DNA of 64,000 nucleotides from Nymphaea colorata (GCF_008831285.2 NC_045140.1:7500505-7564504); one strand, 5' to 3'; numbered from the stretch's first letter, positions 13,469-28,600 are shown. Numbers and translations are program-made. Notes: a model not told the origin generated them from the letters alone.

Positions 13469-13930
13469 TAGGGATGTCAATGTATCGAATTCGAAGAATA
13501 TCAGATTCTCTTTACTTTTTCTAATTTGTCAGATGCTCAAATAATATTTGGACTTAAATACGATTTGGAGAAAAGTCTATGCCATATCCAAATCTGACTT
13601 GTAAATTTCTAATCCAAATCAGATCCAAATCCAACCTTAATTTATTTTCACAACCATTTGGACTTTTAGATACACAAACAGATCAGGGTTGCACCAGGAT
13701 ATGATAAACCAATTGCTTTCAAAATGCATGGGCAGTATTGGATATGGGATACATATTTAAAATTAAATCTGAAACTGAATTCAAATCCAAATCCGATTTG
13801 AAGTCATTTCTTAAATCCAAATCTGATCCATTTTCTTAATTTGGTGTTAAATAATTTTATATATCTGTTTTTTTTTTTAAACAGTTTAATAGGATATTGA
13901 ATTCCAATCGGAATCATTGGCGCATTCCTA
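13469..13930. mobile_element. MITE with 'aatccaaatcc'-rich body
   Basis: Starts TAGGGATGTCAATG and ends with the near inverted repeat CATTGGCGCATTCCTA. The body is a dense run of variants of ATCCAAATCTGAT and its complement. Related pieces occur at 18190-18260, 18590-18650, 19044-19393, 22297-22330 and 22590-22860. Non-coding. Confidence 0.55.
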
Positions 13931-13938
13931 CTTACAAG

Positions 13939-14330
13939 CACTAAAAAAAAAAAGGATTCAGCGACGCATGGGAAAGCTGACATTTGAAGCAAATGTCAGT
14001 GAAGATTCATTTTCGCCGACAACCAAAGGAAGATGTGGATGAAAGGTAGCATTCACCAAGGCGTGGTATTACGATGTCATTGAAGTTGGGCTTTTACCGA
14101 CATCCATTTTGCAAATGTTGCTAAACAAGTCACTTTTACTGACGTCCTTCAGAACAAAAAGCAAAAATAAAAAGTTTTCTTTTCCCATCTGGTCATGGCT
14201 GGGAGGCATCCTGCTGTGTTGCTTGAGTAGTGTTCGGCCCTCGAGCATGCTCCACGCACGCACTAAGAACCAGTTGAAGAGCAGAAAGAACTCCAAGGCG
14301 CAAAAGGAAGGATCAAAACAATAATCTCTC
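13939..14330. mobile_element. CACTA-like terminus (fragment)
   Basis: CACTA followed by an A-tract and then GCGACGC, CTGACATTTG, GCCGACAACC and TTTTACCGACATCC. Repeated CCGACA/TGACG subterminal words next to a CACTA end are typical of plant En/Spm elements. No matching TAGTG end and no transposase were found, so this is a fragment at best. Confidence 0.35.
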
Positions 14331-15690
14331 CAACCGAAGCCTACACACATCAACTGTAAAATCTTCTCCTAGAAGCCTACGGACTGGGCAAGAGCATAGA
14401 TTCCATGTGGTTAAACAAAGTCTAACAACCCTCGAAATGGATATCTTCACGCTATCTCAAGAAGCTCGGTGGAAGTCAGTGTTAGTCTGCAACAGATTCA
14501 CCAACCTGACCTAAATCCCTGACTGCGGTGACTTAATGGTCCTTCCTACTTCCAATATCAAAATCTCAGATCAGAAGTTGATGGTGATGAAAATAGAATA
14601 GAGAAAATAACGGTGGCCAATTCACATAAACTACCAAAACCTACACGCCAATACATGGAAAACTAGCTAAAACTGGTTGATGTTTAGATTGTCTTGGAGT
14701 TCACATTTCTCCTTCTATACGTTACATACGTGATGCATTAAGTTAGGGAAATTGGGGAGCAAGAAGACCATGCGTCTTCGTAATTTCATCAAGCGAGTTC
14801 GATTTTCTAATACATACGGTTTTCTTTTTCAGCGAAATTACCATTTCCATGCCTTCCTTTTTCCATAATTCTAAAGTGGGACATCCTTTCAAAATTTTCC
14901 AGAAAACGGCAAAATTGCACCTAGAAACTGTCAAATTGATTGTTCAAAGTGAATTTTTTTGTTAATTTGAAAAGGACTAGTAAATATAGCTGCTTAATTT
15001 TTTCAATCATAGTGACCTCTGTCAATAGACTATATTATAGTCACAAATATTGTTTTCACACTTTAAATGGTAGGGTTTTTCTTATTTATAATACAGCGAA
15101 CTTGAAAAAAAAAACTTAAAAGTCTTGAAAATTATGAAAAAATAAAATAAATGAGAAATTAAAGGCAAAGTCAAAAAATAAATGCATAAGTACGAAATAA
15201 ATATTTTAAAATGGAAACAAGCATTTTGCGTTAAAAAAATTTAAAAAAAACCCTAAAACAAAAAAGGAAAAACATGTTTGGTTTGCGTTTCTTCGTTTTG
15301 GTATTTTTTTCCAAAAAAAATGGCGTGTTGCTGTTTTCTTTCGTTTGACTTATTTTTTTGTTTTCTAACACGCTTTTTTCAAAAAAAAAAAAAAACAGAT
15401 TTTTTTTTAAAACTATGGATTATACTCGTATTCACTAACATTTTTTGCTCTTCAAGTTTACAAAAACTTCCTTCAAATTCATTTCATGAAAAAACATGGT
15501 GTTCTTAAAAACTTGCAAATTGTAGTCTCTTTTTTTGAAATTATGGGAAAAGGAACCCCGAAAATAAAACTTTGTTCTTTAATTTTGCATTGACATGCAT
15601 TATGTATAATATGTATGCTGGAAGGATTTATGAGTTAAGACGCTAAAATTAGCAGTCAAGTCCAAACGAAGAACATTTCTGAATTCTAGG
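14331..15690. other. Intergenic, upstream of the peroxidase gene
   Basis: AT-rich, many A and T homopolymers around 15200-15420. Nothing recognised apart from the possible promoter at the right end. Confidence 0.5.
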
Positions 15691-15691
15691 T

Positions 15692-15700
15692 GTTATAAGT
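15692..15700 (+). promoter_or_regulatory. Candidate TATA box of the peroxidase gene
   Basis: TTATAAGTA lies about 75 bases before the ATG at 15767, at a spacing that would allow a short leader. It is supported by position and base match only. Confidence 0.4.
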
Positions 15701-15766
15701 AGAAGCCCGTATCTGCAGCTTGGGCAGTGTCCACAGAAGCTCAGTTTTCCATCTTCAACTCCTCAG

Positions 15767-17929
<2,163 letters not shown>

Positions 17930-19043
17930 GGTCGATTCGGTGTTTGTTCATGAGCCTCTTGACAAGCATTTGTGTGGCATTCGATTGCAATTACCATCCA
18001 TTTGATTGAGCAGATCGATTGAGTGAGAACATCAGATTATCTTAGAGAAAGATTTGAGAACAAGAAAATATAAATTTTCATTTCGGGATTGTCAGCAAGC
18101 AGTGAGCAAAGTGAATTGTTGCAGCAAAATTCATCTCTCCGTCTCTGTCTTTCTCTTTCTAGTTCTCCGTCTCTGTATTTCCTAGCTTGAGGTTGTGGCT
18201 GTTTCCGGTCAGATTTTCTTAAATCTAAATCCGGTCAGATTTTCAAACCAGAATTATTGGCATACCTGTAACATCAATAGAACTAGCCCGTGGAAGAAAC
18301 GTTATGGGATTGATGATTTTCTTGTTTGTGGTCATGTCGATCGACCAGGACCATCAATCTAGTTGCAATATGATCGTCTTTTAAAAATCAATCGGATTTG
18401 ATCTTTTTGGTCGCAGGCATCCGATTGAAGAAAGAGAACTAGAAAGAAAAAGCCGATAAAATGGGAATGTATATCAAAATTTGAGAACAAAACGTGCCCT
18501 AGACACAAAAATTTGCATTTTGAAACTAGCCGGTTGCTGACTCATTGTGATAATGCTGTTCGGATTCAGATTAAAAGTTAGTTCTATGCCTGGATTTGAA
18601 TTTAAAAATCCGATACAAATCGGATTTGAATTGTAAATCTAGCTTCGAATTTGGCAATGGTTATAAATGTCATCACGTTTATTTGATCTCTCTCGCTCTC
18701 GTCTGGATTTGTCCGTTGTGGTGTTGGTAACGTAACTTAGCGTGGCACTCCTTACAAGACCAGACCTACGAAAAGCAAAAGTAGACCAAGTTTCATATGA
18801 TTCGCTTTAATAATTCGTGGGTTGTTAAAAGTTTAGGTAGCATGAACTTTTAGACCATCTTTAAAGTACTCTCATGTTCTTCAATTGTGATCCACTGGTT
18901 CATTGATCTTTTACTGCTTCAAATTTTTTATCTATCAGTGTGCTAAAAACTGACTATAAAAGCTAAGGTGGGGCTTGCGTACCGGCTTGCATACGAAGGG
19001 CTTGCGACAGAACTGCAACTCAACAATACTTGCTTATAAAAGC
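17930..19043. other. Peroxidase 3' flank and spacer
   Basis: Contains short pieces (18190-18260, 18590-18650) of the ATCCAAATC-type repeat. No gene seen. Confidence 0.5.
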
Positions 19044-19393
19044 AAAGATGTCAATATATCCAATTTAAATTTAATATCCGATCAAACCGATTTGAAAAAA
19101 TGGATATGAAAAAAAGATTATAATATCCAATTAAGAAATCAGACCAAATTCAAATTTAAGAAATGACATATGATAAGATTCAGATATGGATTCGGATTGA
19201 ATTTAATTTTAAACAAAATCCTATATTTAATGCTTTTACATTTTGAAAATTGGAAAAATTCAATTCAAAATTTGGATTCGGATTTGGATATGACATTTCT
19301 TTTTATTTATATTTGAATCTGAATATGTGAATATCGAAAAAACAGTATGTTTAAGAGTATATCGAATTCAAATACAATCAGTTGATATCCTTA
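19044..19393. mobile_element. MITE, same family as the one at 13.5 kb
   Basis: Starts AAAGATGTCAATATATCC and ends GTTGATATCCTT, an imperfect inverted pair. The body is full of GATTTGGATTCGGATT-like words. Non-coding. Confidence 0.5.
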
Positions 19394-19744
19394 ATTGCAT
19401 AGCATAATTGCTTAATAGAACTAACAGAAGAGATTGTGTGTCTACGTATGTGTGTGCATGCATGCTAGTGTTTAGAAGCAGTGTTTTTTAACTATCCATT
19501 TGTGATCCTTACAATTTTTCCCGGGCGACAATCACTTGGGGCATAAGTAAAAGCCTCATTCTTCCTGTGGATCAGTCCAGCCGAAGCACATCATCCCAAC
19601 TAAGATTGATCCAAATTTCCGTCACGTTCCGTTGGATATGAACACTGTAACGAGACCGACGCTTGAGATAAGATCCACCCCAATGTCGACCTGCATTCAA
19701 GTTTGAGAGAGAAAGAGAGTCGGCTCCTCTTAAATCTCTTAGTG

Positions 19745-19747
<3 letters not shown>

Positions 19748-19784
<37 letters not shown>
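19748..19784. repeat. (AG)n microsatellite
   Basis: Uninterrupted GA dinucleotides for about 37 bases. Confidence 0.95.
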
Positions 19785-19786
<2 letters not shown>

Positions 19787-19865
19787 AAAAAGCATCCACA
19801 TAATATTTTGTTGCGGAAAACTATGTAAGTTTTAACTATACAAAATAAAAAACAATTCAACCATA

Positions 19866-19887
19866 TCTCTCTCTCTCTCTCTCTCTG

Positions 19888-19982
<95 letters not shown>
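19866..19982. repeat. (CT)n followed by (TA)n microsatellite
   Basis: CT dinucleotides from 19866, with one G interruption, run into about 90 bases of pure TA (19893-19982). The long open frame on the minus strand here is only this repeat translated. Confidence 0.97.
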
Positions 19983-19985
<3 letters not shown>

Positions 19986-21160
19986 AATCAACTTTTTATT
20001 GGGCTGCGTCGCCGGATGCCCAACCCTAATGCTAGGGCCTACCAAATAGACCGAATCTGACCGGATACGCTAAAAGACCTTAGCAGCTTTTCATATCCAT
20101 ATCCGAAAAAAGGGAGTAATTTGAGATCAAGGGGCGGGGCCCGCATGGATTCTAGAGTCTAGACCCGCTGTTCAGAGCATGCACCAGCCCTTTCTTGTTC
20201 CGGTCAATCTTCTAGATTCGTTTCACCCTTGACTGCCCAGTATGACTCCTTTCCCACCGAAATCCAAATCCTCACGACTACATTTATATACCCCCCATTT
20301 TCAAACTTACTTTTATTAGATTATTTATTTCTAATAATTTTATTTTTATTTTTCTATATTCTACCTTACCTTATGAACGTGTAATTAAGATTCCTTTGCC
20401 TTCTAAGTTTAAATCATTTTACAAGCTCACAGATGAGTTTTTCTGTCAATTTATATATCTTTAGATGTGAAGATTACACATATATAGGCTCTCTACAAAA
20501 GTATGACATACAGTAAAATCAGTTCCGAAATCAATATGAGTCTAACTCAGGCCAGAATATCTTTAGAATAATTATAAACAAGCAAAATAAAGAGTAAAAC
20601 TTGCGTCACCTCTGGTAAGTGGTAACCATCTACACGACGTTGGAGGTTCATATCACTCAAAGGCGGTTGGGTTAAAAACTTTTATGCGCGACTTTCCAAA
20701 CCCTTCTCTCGCCCCTTCCTTCAAGATAAAGTGGGTCACCGTGGATCGTTCTACTAGACGCACGACGTTGACAAATTGGGTGGCTGGCGATGAATATTCG
20801 TCCCCATTTGCTACGGCGGTGGAGCCGTTGCATCCACGCCATTTGCTGCGGTGGTGGGGCCGTGGGAAAGACCTGCTCAAGTGGCCACGAAATCTGAAGG
20901 CATGGCTAACATTTTATGTATGAAATCACAAACCGTGTCTTGAATTAATGGCCTTGTTATTGTGAACATCGAATGTTTATTTGGTGGAAATAAACCGACG
21001 AAAGTTTTCACCTGGGGTCCGCTACTTTTCATATTTCACGAAAACAGGCCTTGTGTTTTTCAACTTCCTCACGCCATGTTATGCCTTTAGTGGTGCTGAA
21101 GTTTTTCTACGCAGCTTTTTATATTTCCAGTTATAATCTGAATAGTAATTGCCACGCACG
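19983..21160. other. Intergenic, nothing recognised
   Basis: A short GC-rich patch at 20680-20890 gives open frames on both strands but no family signature; I do not call a gene. Confidence 0.5.
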
Positions 21161-21473
21161 ACATTTTATATAACTTGTACAAAGTTCAACCTTTTTCAAA
21201 TTAATGTCCGTCGACACGACATGTTTAGCAAACCCAGCAATTTTTTTTATGGTTAAAAATTTGTGTAAAAGAAAAGCACAAGCTCACTAAGGTTGGGCAT
21301 CGGCGGGGCCACATTTTATATAACTTGTACAAAGTTCAACCTTTTTCAAATTAATGTCCGTCCGCACGACATAAGTGGACATGTTTAGCAAACCCAGCAA
21401 TTTTTTTTATGGTTAAAAATTTGTGTAAAAAAAAAAAAGCAGAAGCTCACTAGGCTGAGCATCGGGCCGGGCC
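21161..21473. repeat. 150-bp direct duplication that includes a MITE end
   Basis: ACATTTTATATAACTTGTAC starts at 21161 and again at 21311. The copies stay nearly identical through TTTGTGTAAAA and AGCTCACTA. Copy 1 closes with a 22-base start of the GGGCC MITE (GGTTGGGCATCGGCGGGGCC), copy 2 runs into the full MITE. Confidence 0.85.
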
Positions 21474-21725
21474 CGGGCCCGATAGGCCAGCCCGCCAGTG
21501 GCTCGGCCCGACTGTTTACATTAAAAAATTATTTTTTTAATTTTTTTGTTTTAAAAATATATATTTATTATTATATTTTAAAAAAATATTTTATAATTAA
21601 AAAAATTATTTTTAATTTCAAATGGGCCGGGCCGGCCGAGCCGGGCCCAGGCCGAGACCCGAGCTATCGGGCCGGGGCCAGGCCCAGGCCAAGCTCACCG
21701 GCCCGACAGGCCGGATGCCCACCCT
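21452..21725. mobile_element. hAT-like GGGCC-rich MITE (copy 3)
   Basis: Ends AGGCTGAGCATCGGGCC and GGCCGGATGCCCACCCT form an inverted pair around an AT-rich centre of about 100 bases. AAGCTCACT stands on both sides, suggesting a target duplication. It is the same type as the two copies in the first 3 kb. Confidence 0.6.
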
Positions 21726-21974
21726 CAAAGCTCACTACCCTTATCTTAAAGAGCGTTTGATTCACGGAATGAGTGTAGGAAAGGCTCGCTGAAGTGTCCT
21801 TAATTTTTGGGTTGTGTCCAACCATTCCGTGTTTGCGTGGCTCACCACAGAGTGGACGTGGGAGTGGTTCTACCCAGCTGTTAGGCACATTAAACAACCA
21901 CTTGGGGAACTCTAATTTTAGCAAGGTCTAAAAGTTGGGAATAAATTAATGCATAGAATCAATCAAGCCCTCTC

Positions 21975-23440
21975 CGAAGATGTTGATATAATGAAGAATA
22001 GCACATAATCTCCCCTCAATCTCGACTTTATCACGTTAGAATCAATATTACTTTCCATAACATTTCTGCATTTTTACTGTAGCACCAGTACTTCCAAGTA
22101 AAATCGATTCCACTAACATTTTGTGGTTTTCATTATTCTGCTCCAACGTATATCCGAGTAGTTTGCGTGTGCTTTGTTTGTCGAATTTTTCTTCTACCTT
22201 ATCTTTCTTAATTAGCAAGACATGAACATGATGGGTGCAGCCTTGCCTTTACTAGTGAATTAGCATATATAATTACTGTTATGTGTTAGCTTTGATTAGG
22301 GATGTCAATTTGATCGGATTTGAATCAAATGTAGTTTTAATCACCATATCCACTTATGGAACGTTCACGTATTTAAAGAGCCCATAGGCTCTCCCCATTC
22401 CCCTGCCTGTAGAGTTTCGAGTTAAGTTGGCATTAGTGATGGCAACAATGTACCCTTCAACGTAGATACTGCATCTTATAACCATTTAAAGTGTGGAGAC
22501 TTAGTGTCCACGATCATCAGACTTGAGATGCACTACTTTATGTGCCAGTAGCTTGACCAGCTGTGCTATGCTCTGCGAGGCTCAATGTTCACATATTCGT
22601 ATTCAGATACAAGTTTATACCATATCTAATGGATCTAAATCAGATTTTTAAATTCAAATTTCAATCTCAATCCATCTTTTAAGCCAAAACCAAACTGCAC
22701 TATAAGATGCTAATAGCAGACTTTTAGAATGTATAAACATTAGATAGAGGACACCTATATAAAACTAAATTTAAGTTGAATTTGAATCAAACTGGATATT
22801 TTGTTTAAATCTGAATCCAAATCCGATTGGATGACAGTTCCAAATCTGAATCAGATATAATTTCTTTATTGGACGTACGTTAGTTTTTTTTTTTCCATAT
22901 CAAGGAAGAGATATGAGAGTCCAACTTAAATTTCATATATGTGCACAGACATAGGCCATGTTACATACATCTTATCGAAGGGGTGTTTGGTATGCGGACT
23001 TGATGGAGCGAATGGGCGAGCTCAATGTCAGTTTTGAGTTGGGTGTTGTATATATATATATGTGTGTGTGTCTGTGTTTATTTATTATTTATTTATAAAA
23101 TCACTCAAGCAAGTACATTTGGCTTATACGCTTGAACCAAACCCTAAATCCATATTGAACAATTTTTTCAATTCAAACACCAAACACCAATTACAGATTC
23201 TTTAATTCCACATTTCCAAAGAAGTCGATGTGATGAAGAATAGCACATATTCTTTCCCCACTGCCGACTTTATCATGGAAGAATCAAATATTATTTTTCG
23301 CAACTGCAGTACTAAGAAGAATCCATTCCAATGATACTTTGGTGGTTGTCATTCATTAATTTGTTCATACGTACAGCCAGTTCGCTTGTGCTTTGTTTAT
23401 TGAATCGTCCTTTTACCTTAACTTTCTTAATTAGCAAGGC
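21975..23440. repeat. Pair of diverged ~250-bp direct repeats
   Basis: 21975-22228 and 23222-23440 share, in order, GATGAAGAATAGCACATA, a GACTTTATCA word, CATTCCA/ATTCCAC, TTGTGCTTTGTTT and CTTTCTTAATTAGCAAG. They are about 1.25 kb apart and clearly diverged. The interval holds more ATCCAAATC-type repeat (22297-22330, 22590-22860). No coding signal. Confidence 0.7.
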
Positions 23441-24669
23441 ATAGGGGTGGAGTCAGGATTCTTTAGAGGTGGGCCGACAATTCAACCTCTGAATTCAGGT
23501 AGGACCAAATTGAATTCAAATATAAAAAATACATGGTGCAATTAATTTAAAAAACTTTATTTTTTTCATTGGCTAGATGAGGCCATGGCCTAGGCGGGCC
23601 CTCCCCTCCCTCCGCCCGAGGGGGCCATGAGGGTATCTTATATTTAGTCATTTTCGTTTTTCACCCGTCATTTAGTATCTAGACCTCCTTACTTTTACGT
23701 ACTGAGTGCCTTTGATGATTAAAGCAACTCACCAAGTAATTGACATGAACATCTTTTTCCTATTAACTAAATTTTATTTCTCAAACTTTTCCCTTCTCTT
23801 GTTATGATGATCAATTACTGACATTGTTAATGCTATATTAGGACGAGCGTGGATGTCAGAATATGTATGAAGAAACATCTATTAGAGAATGGGGAAATAT
23901 ATGAAATTTAAATGTCAAACTGTAAAGTGAATTGCATCTAGCAGAAAATATTTGTGCCTTGGACATCAGGTTCCACCATTGAAGGAGCTTTGGTCATCTC
24001 CTTCCGTAACCATCTCCGTCGCATGAGGTTTCAAGAACTTTCCGATCTTTACAAACAGGTGCTGAGTATTAGAAGGATGAGCTTTTCATTCTTGTGCTTG
24101 GAATTTGTATTTTCGACGATCTGATTTATGCGAGAGCTAAGTTTATAAATGGGGATAAAAAAACTCTTTCTTCATCTTCCGTCTATATGTGTCAATTTCT
24201 TCAGCAAAATGTGCAGAATTCGATTGGTTGACCTTGTTATTTTCTTGTTAATAAGAAGGATGGAGAGTGGGGGGGAGAGCACAGAGCCGGGAGAAGAGGA
24301 GGAGATAGAAGAGAACGATGACTGTCATCTTATCTTGTCAAGGAAGACCCAGCAGGTCTTCCCCCACTATCACCGTCCGCCCCGCCGACCGAGTCTCCCC
24401 TTTTGACCGAGTCTACTCTACTTCTACCGGCCGGGAAGAGCTTCAGCGGGTGCCGACAAGGACGGCACTGCTTGGTGGTGGGCAAGGCAGTGCGTGTCTC
24501 CCCCTTGCCATCGCCGGTGGGGCCGACTCCCAAGGTCGTCTTCACGCTGTTTAGCGACACTGTCGGCAACAGTTGGCCGAAGGCTCTCCTTGCAAGGAGA
24601 GGAGAGAGTGAAAGGGAGAAAGAGGGATTCGCGGAAAAGTGAGGGAGATAGACTTGGGAGATATGAACA
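23441..24669. other. Intergenic with a GC-rich patch
   Basis: 24260-24650 is GC-rich and gives overlapping open frames on both strands (for example 24403-24642 plus, 24424-24675 minus). None has a recognisable domain, so it is left uncalled. Confidence 0.4.
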
Positions 24670-24731
24670 GTCCACCTAGATTTGATACAATACAGGGACG
24701 GTCCACCTAGATTTGATACAATACAGGGACG
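24670..24731. repeat. 31-bp perfect tandem duplication
   Basis: GTCCACCTAGATTTG... at 24670-24700 is repeated exactly at 24701-24731. Confidence 0.95.
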
Positions 24732-25840
24732 GTGAGCGCAGGAAAAATTTCTTTTTTTTACATTAAAAAAATCAATTTTTTTTAGTTTGATCGATCAGTT
24801 GCTCCTCTTGACTCGACCTTGTCCAGCCCGCGAATCGTCTTGACCCGACCCTAAAAGAAATCTGGTTTGGCCTCTGATTTGATATCCTTTGATATATATA
24901 TACATATATATTTAAGGATATCTAGGTGTGGATGCGGAAACCTTTTATATATATATATATATATATCAACTGTGGATGCCTGAACGTTGTTTCAGTAGGC
25001 TGATCGTTCACAAACCAATGTTTCCTACCAAATTTTGCTTAATTCTCTCTAGAATAGCAATTTATGCCCATTGTGTTTTTTGAATTTTTTTTTCCAAAAA
25101 AACAAAATTATTAAAAGCAGTCCAATTATTGAAGGGAGAACAGTCCAACACGTCATATAAAAGGAACAAAAAAAATTACTAAAGATATTAAAAACCGAAA
25201 ATTAAAGAGCCTCACTGTCGGGGCCAGCGGCGGCCATTTGCAGAGAATCATGGGAAAAACACTTATTCATGTATTCATCAAAAAGTTGTGCAGTCGCATG
25301 TTAATTGCTTAAAAATTCGTACCCTTGTTGTAAAGTTGCTTTTTTGTTTTCCCAAAACATATAATAATCAGTAGTCAAGGATCCGTACCCACCACCACCC
25401 AGAGTCATCTTACATTCTCTCCCTTCCAAATTCTCCGGCAATAAATGCCACCTGTTAATTTGTTTCCAAGTCAACTTTGTTGGAGTCATCTGAAAGAAAA
25501 ACTGGAAGTTTCTTTACTTTACATCTACATGGTAATGAAATTAATTGAGATTTTCAAACAAGATTCACGATAAATTTCTCATCTCCACGTCTGAATTCAA
25601 GCAGATCTTTGGAAAACAAAAAAGGAGAGCCTCTTACTATGGAATTACTGAAAAAACTTGGCCTTATTCGAACATTATTTCTTCAATATCGTTCAAAATT
25701 TGAGCAAAACCCGAGCAAGTTTGGATAACAAAATGAGCACGCAAGAACCACTCGTCTTTTAAAAGAATAAAGGAAATAGCAACATGATTTTAATGAAAGT
25801 AAGGTTTTGTTTGTTTATTTGTTTACTTATTTATTCATTC
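24732..25840. other. Intergenic, nothing recognised
   Basis: AT-rich with a short (TA)n at 24950-24966. A minus-strand open frame at 25301-25489 shows no known motif. Confidence 0.4.
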
Positions 25841-25841
25841 A

Positions 25842-26040
25842 GGAAACATCTAAGTCGAAAAGAAAGGACGATGCGCTCTTGGAGCCACTCATCTTTGAAA
25901 AAAGCTGGCCAAAGATCAAGTATAATTCTGCATTCACCACTAAGTGGAGTGGCAAACAAACTCTGGTGTTCCCTGTAGTGCGTGGAGATCCCAGAAGCTT
26001 TTTTCAGCTGGTGATTGAGCTAAATTACCAATGTAAATAG
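25842..26040 (+). other. Exon-like open stretch of unknown origin
   Basis: After a pyrimidine-rich tract ending TTCAG (a good splice acceptor) an open frame of about 65 codons has a normal protein-like composition: KSKRKDDALLEPLIFEKSWP, TTKWSGKQTLVFPVVRGDP, then a TAG stop at 26038. I do not recognise it and see no partner exons nearby. It may be a fragment of a gene carried or left here, or chance. Confidence 0.25.
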
Positions 26041-27561
26041 ATTACTAGTCCTAATGTTTAACCTGTAAACAGGACTTCTGAGGAAGCAACATCAAGACAA
26101 CTAATTACCAAAAATGCTGCCTTTTACTAAATTTAAGAGAGATGCTTTTTAGTACATCAGTTTAGCAAGATGAGAAGGGAAATTGAACAAAAAATACAAA
26201 TTTACAGAAATTCTAGGAGTCTCCAAAACGATAACTAATGAACTGTAAGCTGTTTAATCAAATTTCAAACCAATGTTCTGATCGGTACCCAACGAAAGGA
26301 ATCGTCTACACAGCATGTAGTCTGTCTATTTAAACAGCTTGTTTTTCTCGAGTAACTGAATCCCAGCAGACAGCGAACACATCCCACGTATGATCGACAT
26401 AATTGTGTCCATTGCCATATCGTTTGGTCCCTAAAAGGAGTGGCGCGAGAGTTCCTCTTTTTCCCGTCTAGGGTTTCCTTGTTCACGCTTCTGCTTCTCT
26501 AGGGCCTTGGAGGACGACAGCCCAAATCCTGGAAAACGCCAGACAAAGCGTTCCTAGTAAGTGGAATTTGCAACAAGGGCATGCTCTTCGGCTCGCTGTT
26601 TGTTTCATCTAGTGGCTTGATTACTTTACTTCTTTCACTTCTTCAGTTTTCTATGATTCTTTTGAGGAACCCCAGTTGTTTTTTTTTGTTTGGTTGGATT
26701 GTTGATGATCCTTAGAATTATAGTTTGCTGTTTGTTTTCCCCCTTTTTGGATGTATTCTTTCTCACTTGATCAGTCTGTCGGCTGTAGTTTGCTGAACCG
26801 GGATCTTGGTAATGGTCGTAGTGGCTTCTTCAACTTGATTGGTTTCTTTGTTGTTTGACGCTGAATTGTGTGAAAGAAACTGAGAAATTTAAGTAATTGA
26901 GTCCTTGGTTGCTTGAGGTTATTCGTGCCTGCCTATTTTGCGGAATTTGGGGTGTTGGTATTCTTGGATTTTGGAATTTAGGAAAAAAGAGAAATTACTC
27001 TCTATGAATGGTCTTTTTTGTTCCTGTGTACGGCTTTAGATGTTTTTGGTTAAATAATCAATCCAATAGAGATGGCTTTTTGAATATTGTTTCTTTGTCC
27101 ACATCCGCCGAAGTAAGCTTCGCAACTGAAGTGAAGTCATTGAAAATTTTAGGAACAAGAAGCATTTTTTTGTGAACTACATGGAGGTAATGAAATTTTA
27201 GGAACAAGAAGCATTCTTTTATGAACGTACATGGAGGGAAAGACGGATCACCATTAGGCAAGGGAAGCGATCTGTTCCCTTTCGAACCTTTGTTTCTGGG
27301 TAACTATGGTGTCTTAATGTTTTTATTTGCTCTACTTGGTCGAGCAAATTATGCTGCGTCCTTAACCATGTCAATGGATTAGCTTGCTAAACAGCTACTT
27401 TCACTGGCTTCATTTTCTTACAGTATGTATATGTGACAATTGTGCGTCTATGGTTTTCATGGTTTGTATGCAACTCTTGACCCAGGTAACTGCTAACTTG
27501 ATGCCAGGTATCATCGGTTCCTTGCTCAACAACAGAGCCATTAGCATATAGCCAACCTTCA
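26041..27561. promoter_or_regulatory. Probable promoter and leader of the TTM gene
   Basis: The interval becomes T-rich after about 26570, like a leader intron. A non-coding first exon near 26450-26560 is possible, since leader introns are common in such genes, but no donor site convinces me. No other gene seen. Confidence 0.3.
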
Positions 27562-28553
27562 ATGATGGGAGAAGAAAATACCATTAACAACTCGAATGTA
27601 CGAAGGCCTGGTCTATTGAGAGATCAGGTGCAGTTGGTGAAGAGGAAAGATAGTGAACGTTATGAAATAGTTCCAATACCAGATCAACTGTCATTTGAAA
27701 AAGGTTTCTTCATAGTGATCCGTGCATGTCAGTTGTTGGCACAGAAAAATGATGGTATGATACTAGTAGGAGTTGCCGGGCCTTCGGGAGCTGGGAAAAC
27801 CGTGTTCACTGAAAAAGTGCTTCATTTTATGCCTAGCCTTGCTATTATATCGATGGACAACTACAATGACGCTACTCGTCTTGTTGATGGGAACTTTGAT
27901 GGTAATCTATGCTTTACCTTCAAAATGCTTGTATCCACGTTCTTCTTTATTAAACAATACTTTTCTTACATATAGCTAATGATGTAGTTTCCTGCTGGAT
28001 TTAAGAATGGGTTTTAAACTATCTGCTCTATTAAAAAGTAATACTTTGTGTTGTTGTGTCAAGAAGTTATGACAAAGCTTGCACTGTGTTGATAAACTTG
28101 TGACAAATCGATATTCTGCCTTATGTCTGGCATGTATATTGAGTCTTGAGAGTTTGCATAAATAAGTTAGACATAGTCCTCAAGAAATGGTTCTAATATT
28201 ATACTTCTTAGTGTTAATCAGTTGGAACATTCTTACTCCAACTGGATACCCAGCTACATGTGCCTGTTGTCCTTTTTGCCTAGTGTAGCTAACGTCTTTG
28301 TCTTTCTTCCATGTTATTGTCTAAGGCTCTAAACATGTCTCCCAACCAAAGGAGATTTCCCTAATCTCTATTTAAGATGGAAATGGACCAAAAAACGTAC
28401 ATAACTTGCAAAATCACATGGTACAATATGATCTACTTAGATTGGCTTTAGGCTTTCAAGTTTCAACTATGACACATAGGTATGGGTGATGGCATGAGAC
28501 ATGAGTACTTGTTGGGGTATGAGTACGAAGCATTTTAAAAAAAAAGATACAAT

Positions 28554-28600
<47 letters not shown>

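Noticed and set aside
19857-20045. Open frame of repeated Ile-Tyr
   Set aside because: It is only the translated TA microsatellite.
24149-24680. Overlapping frames on both strands in a GC-rich patch
   Set aside because: Open on both strands because of GC content; no motif or splice structure supports either.
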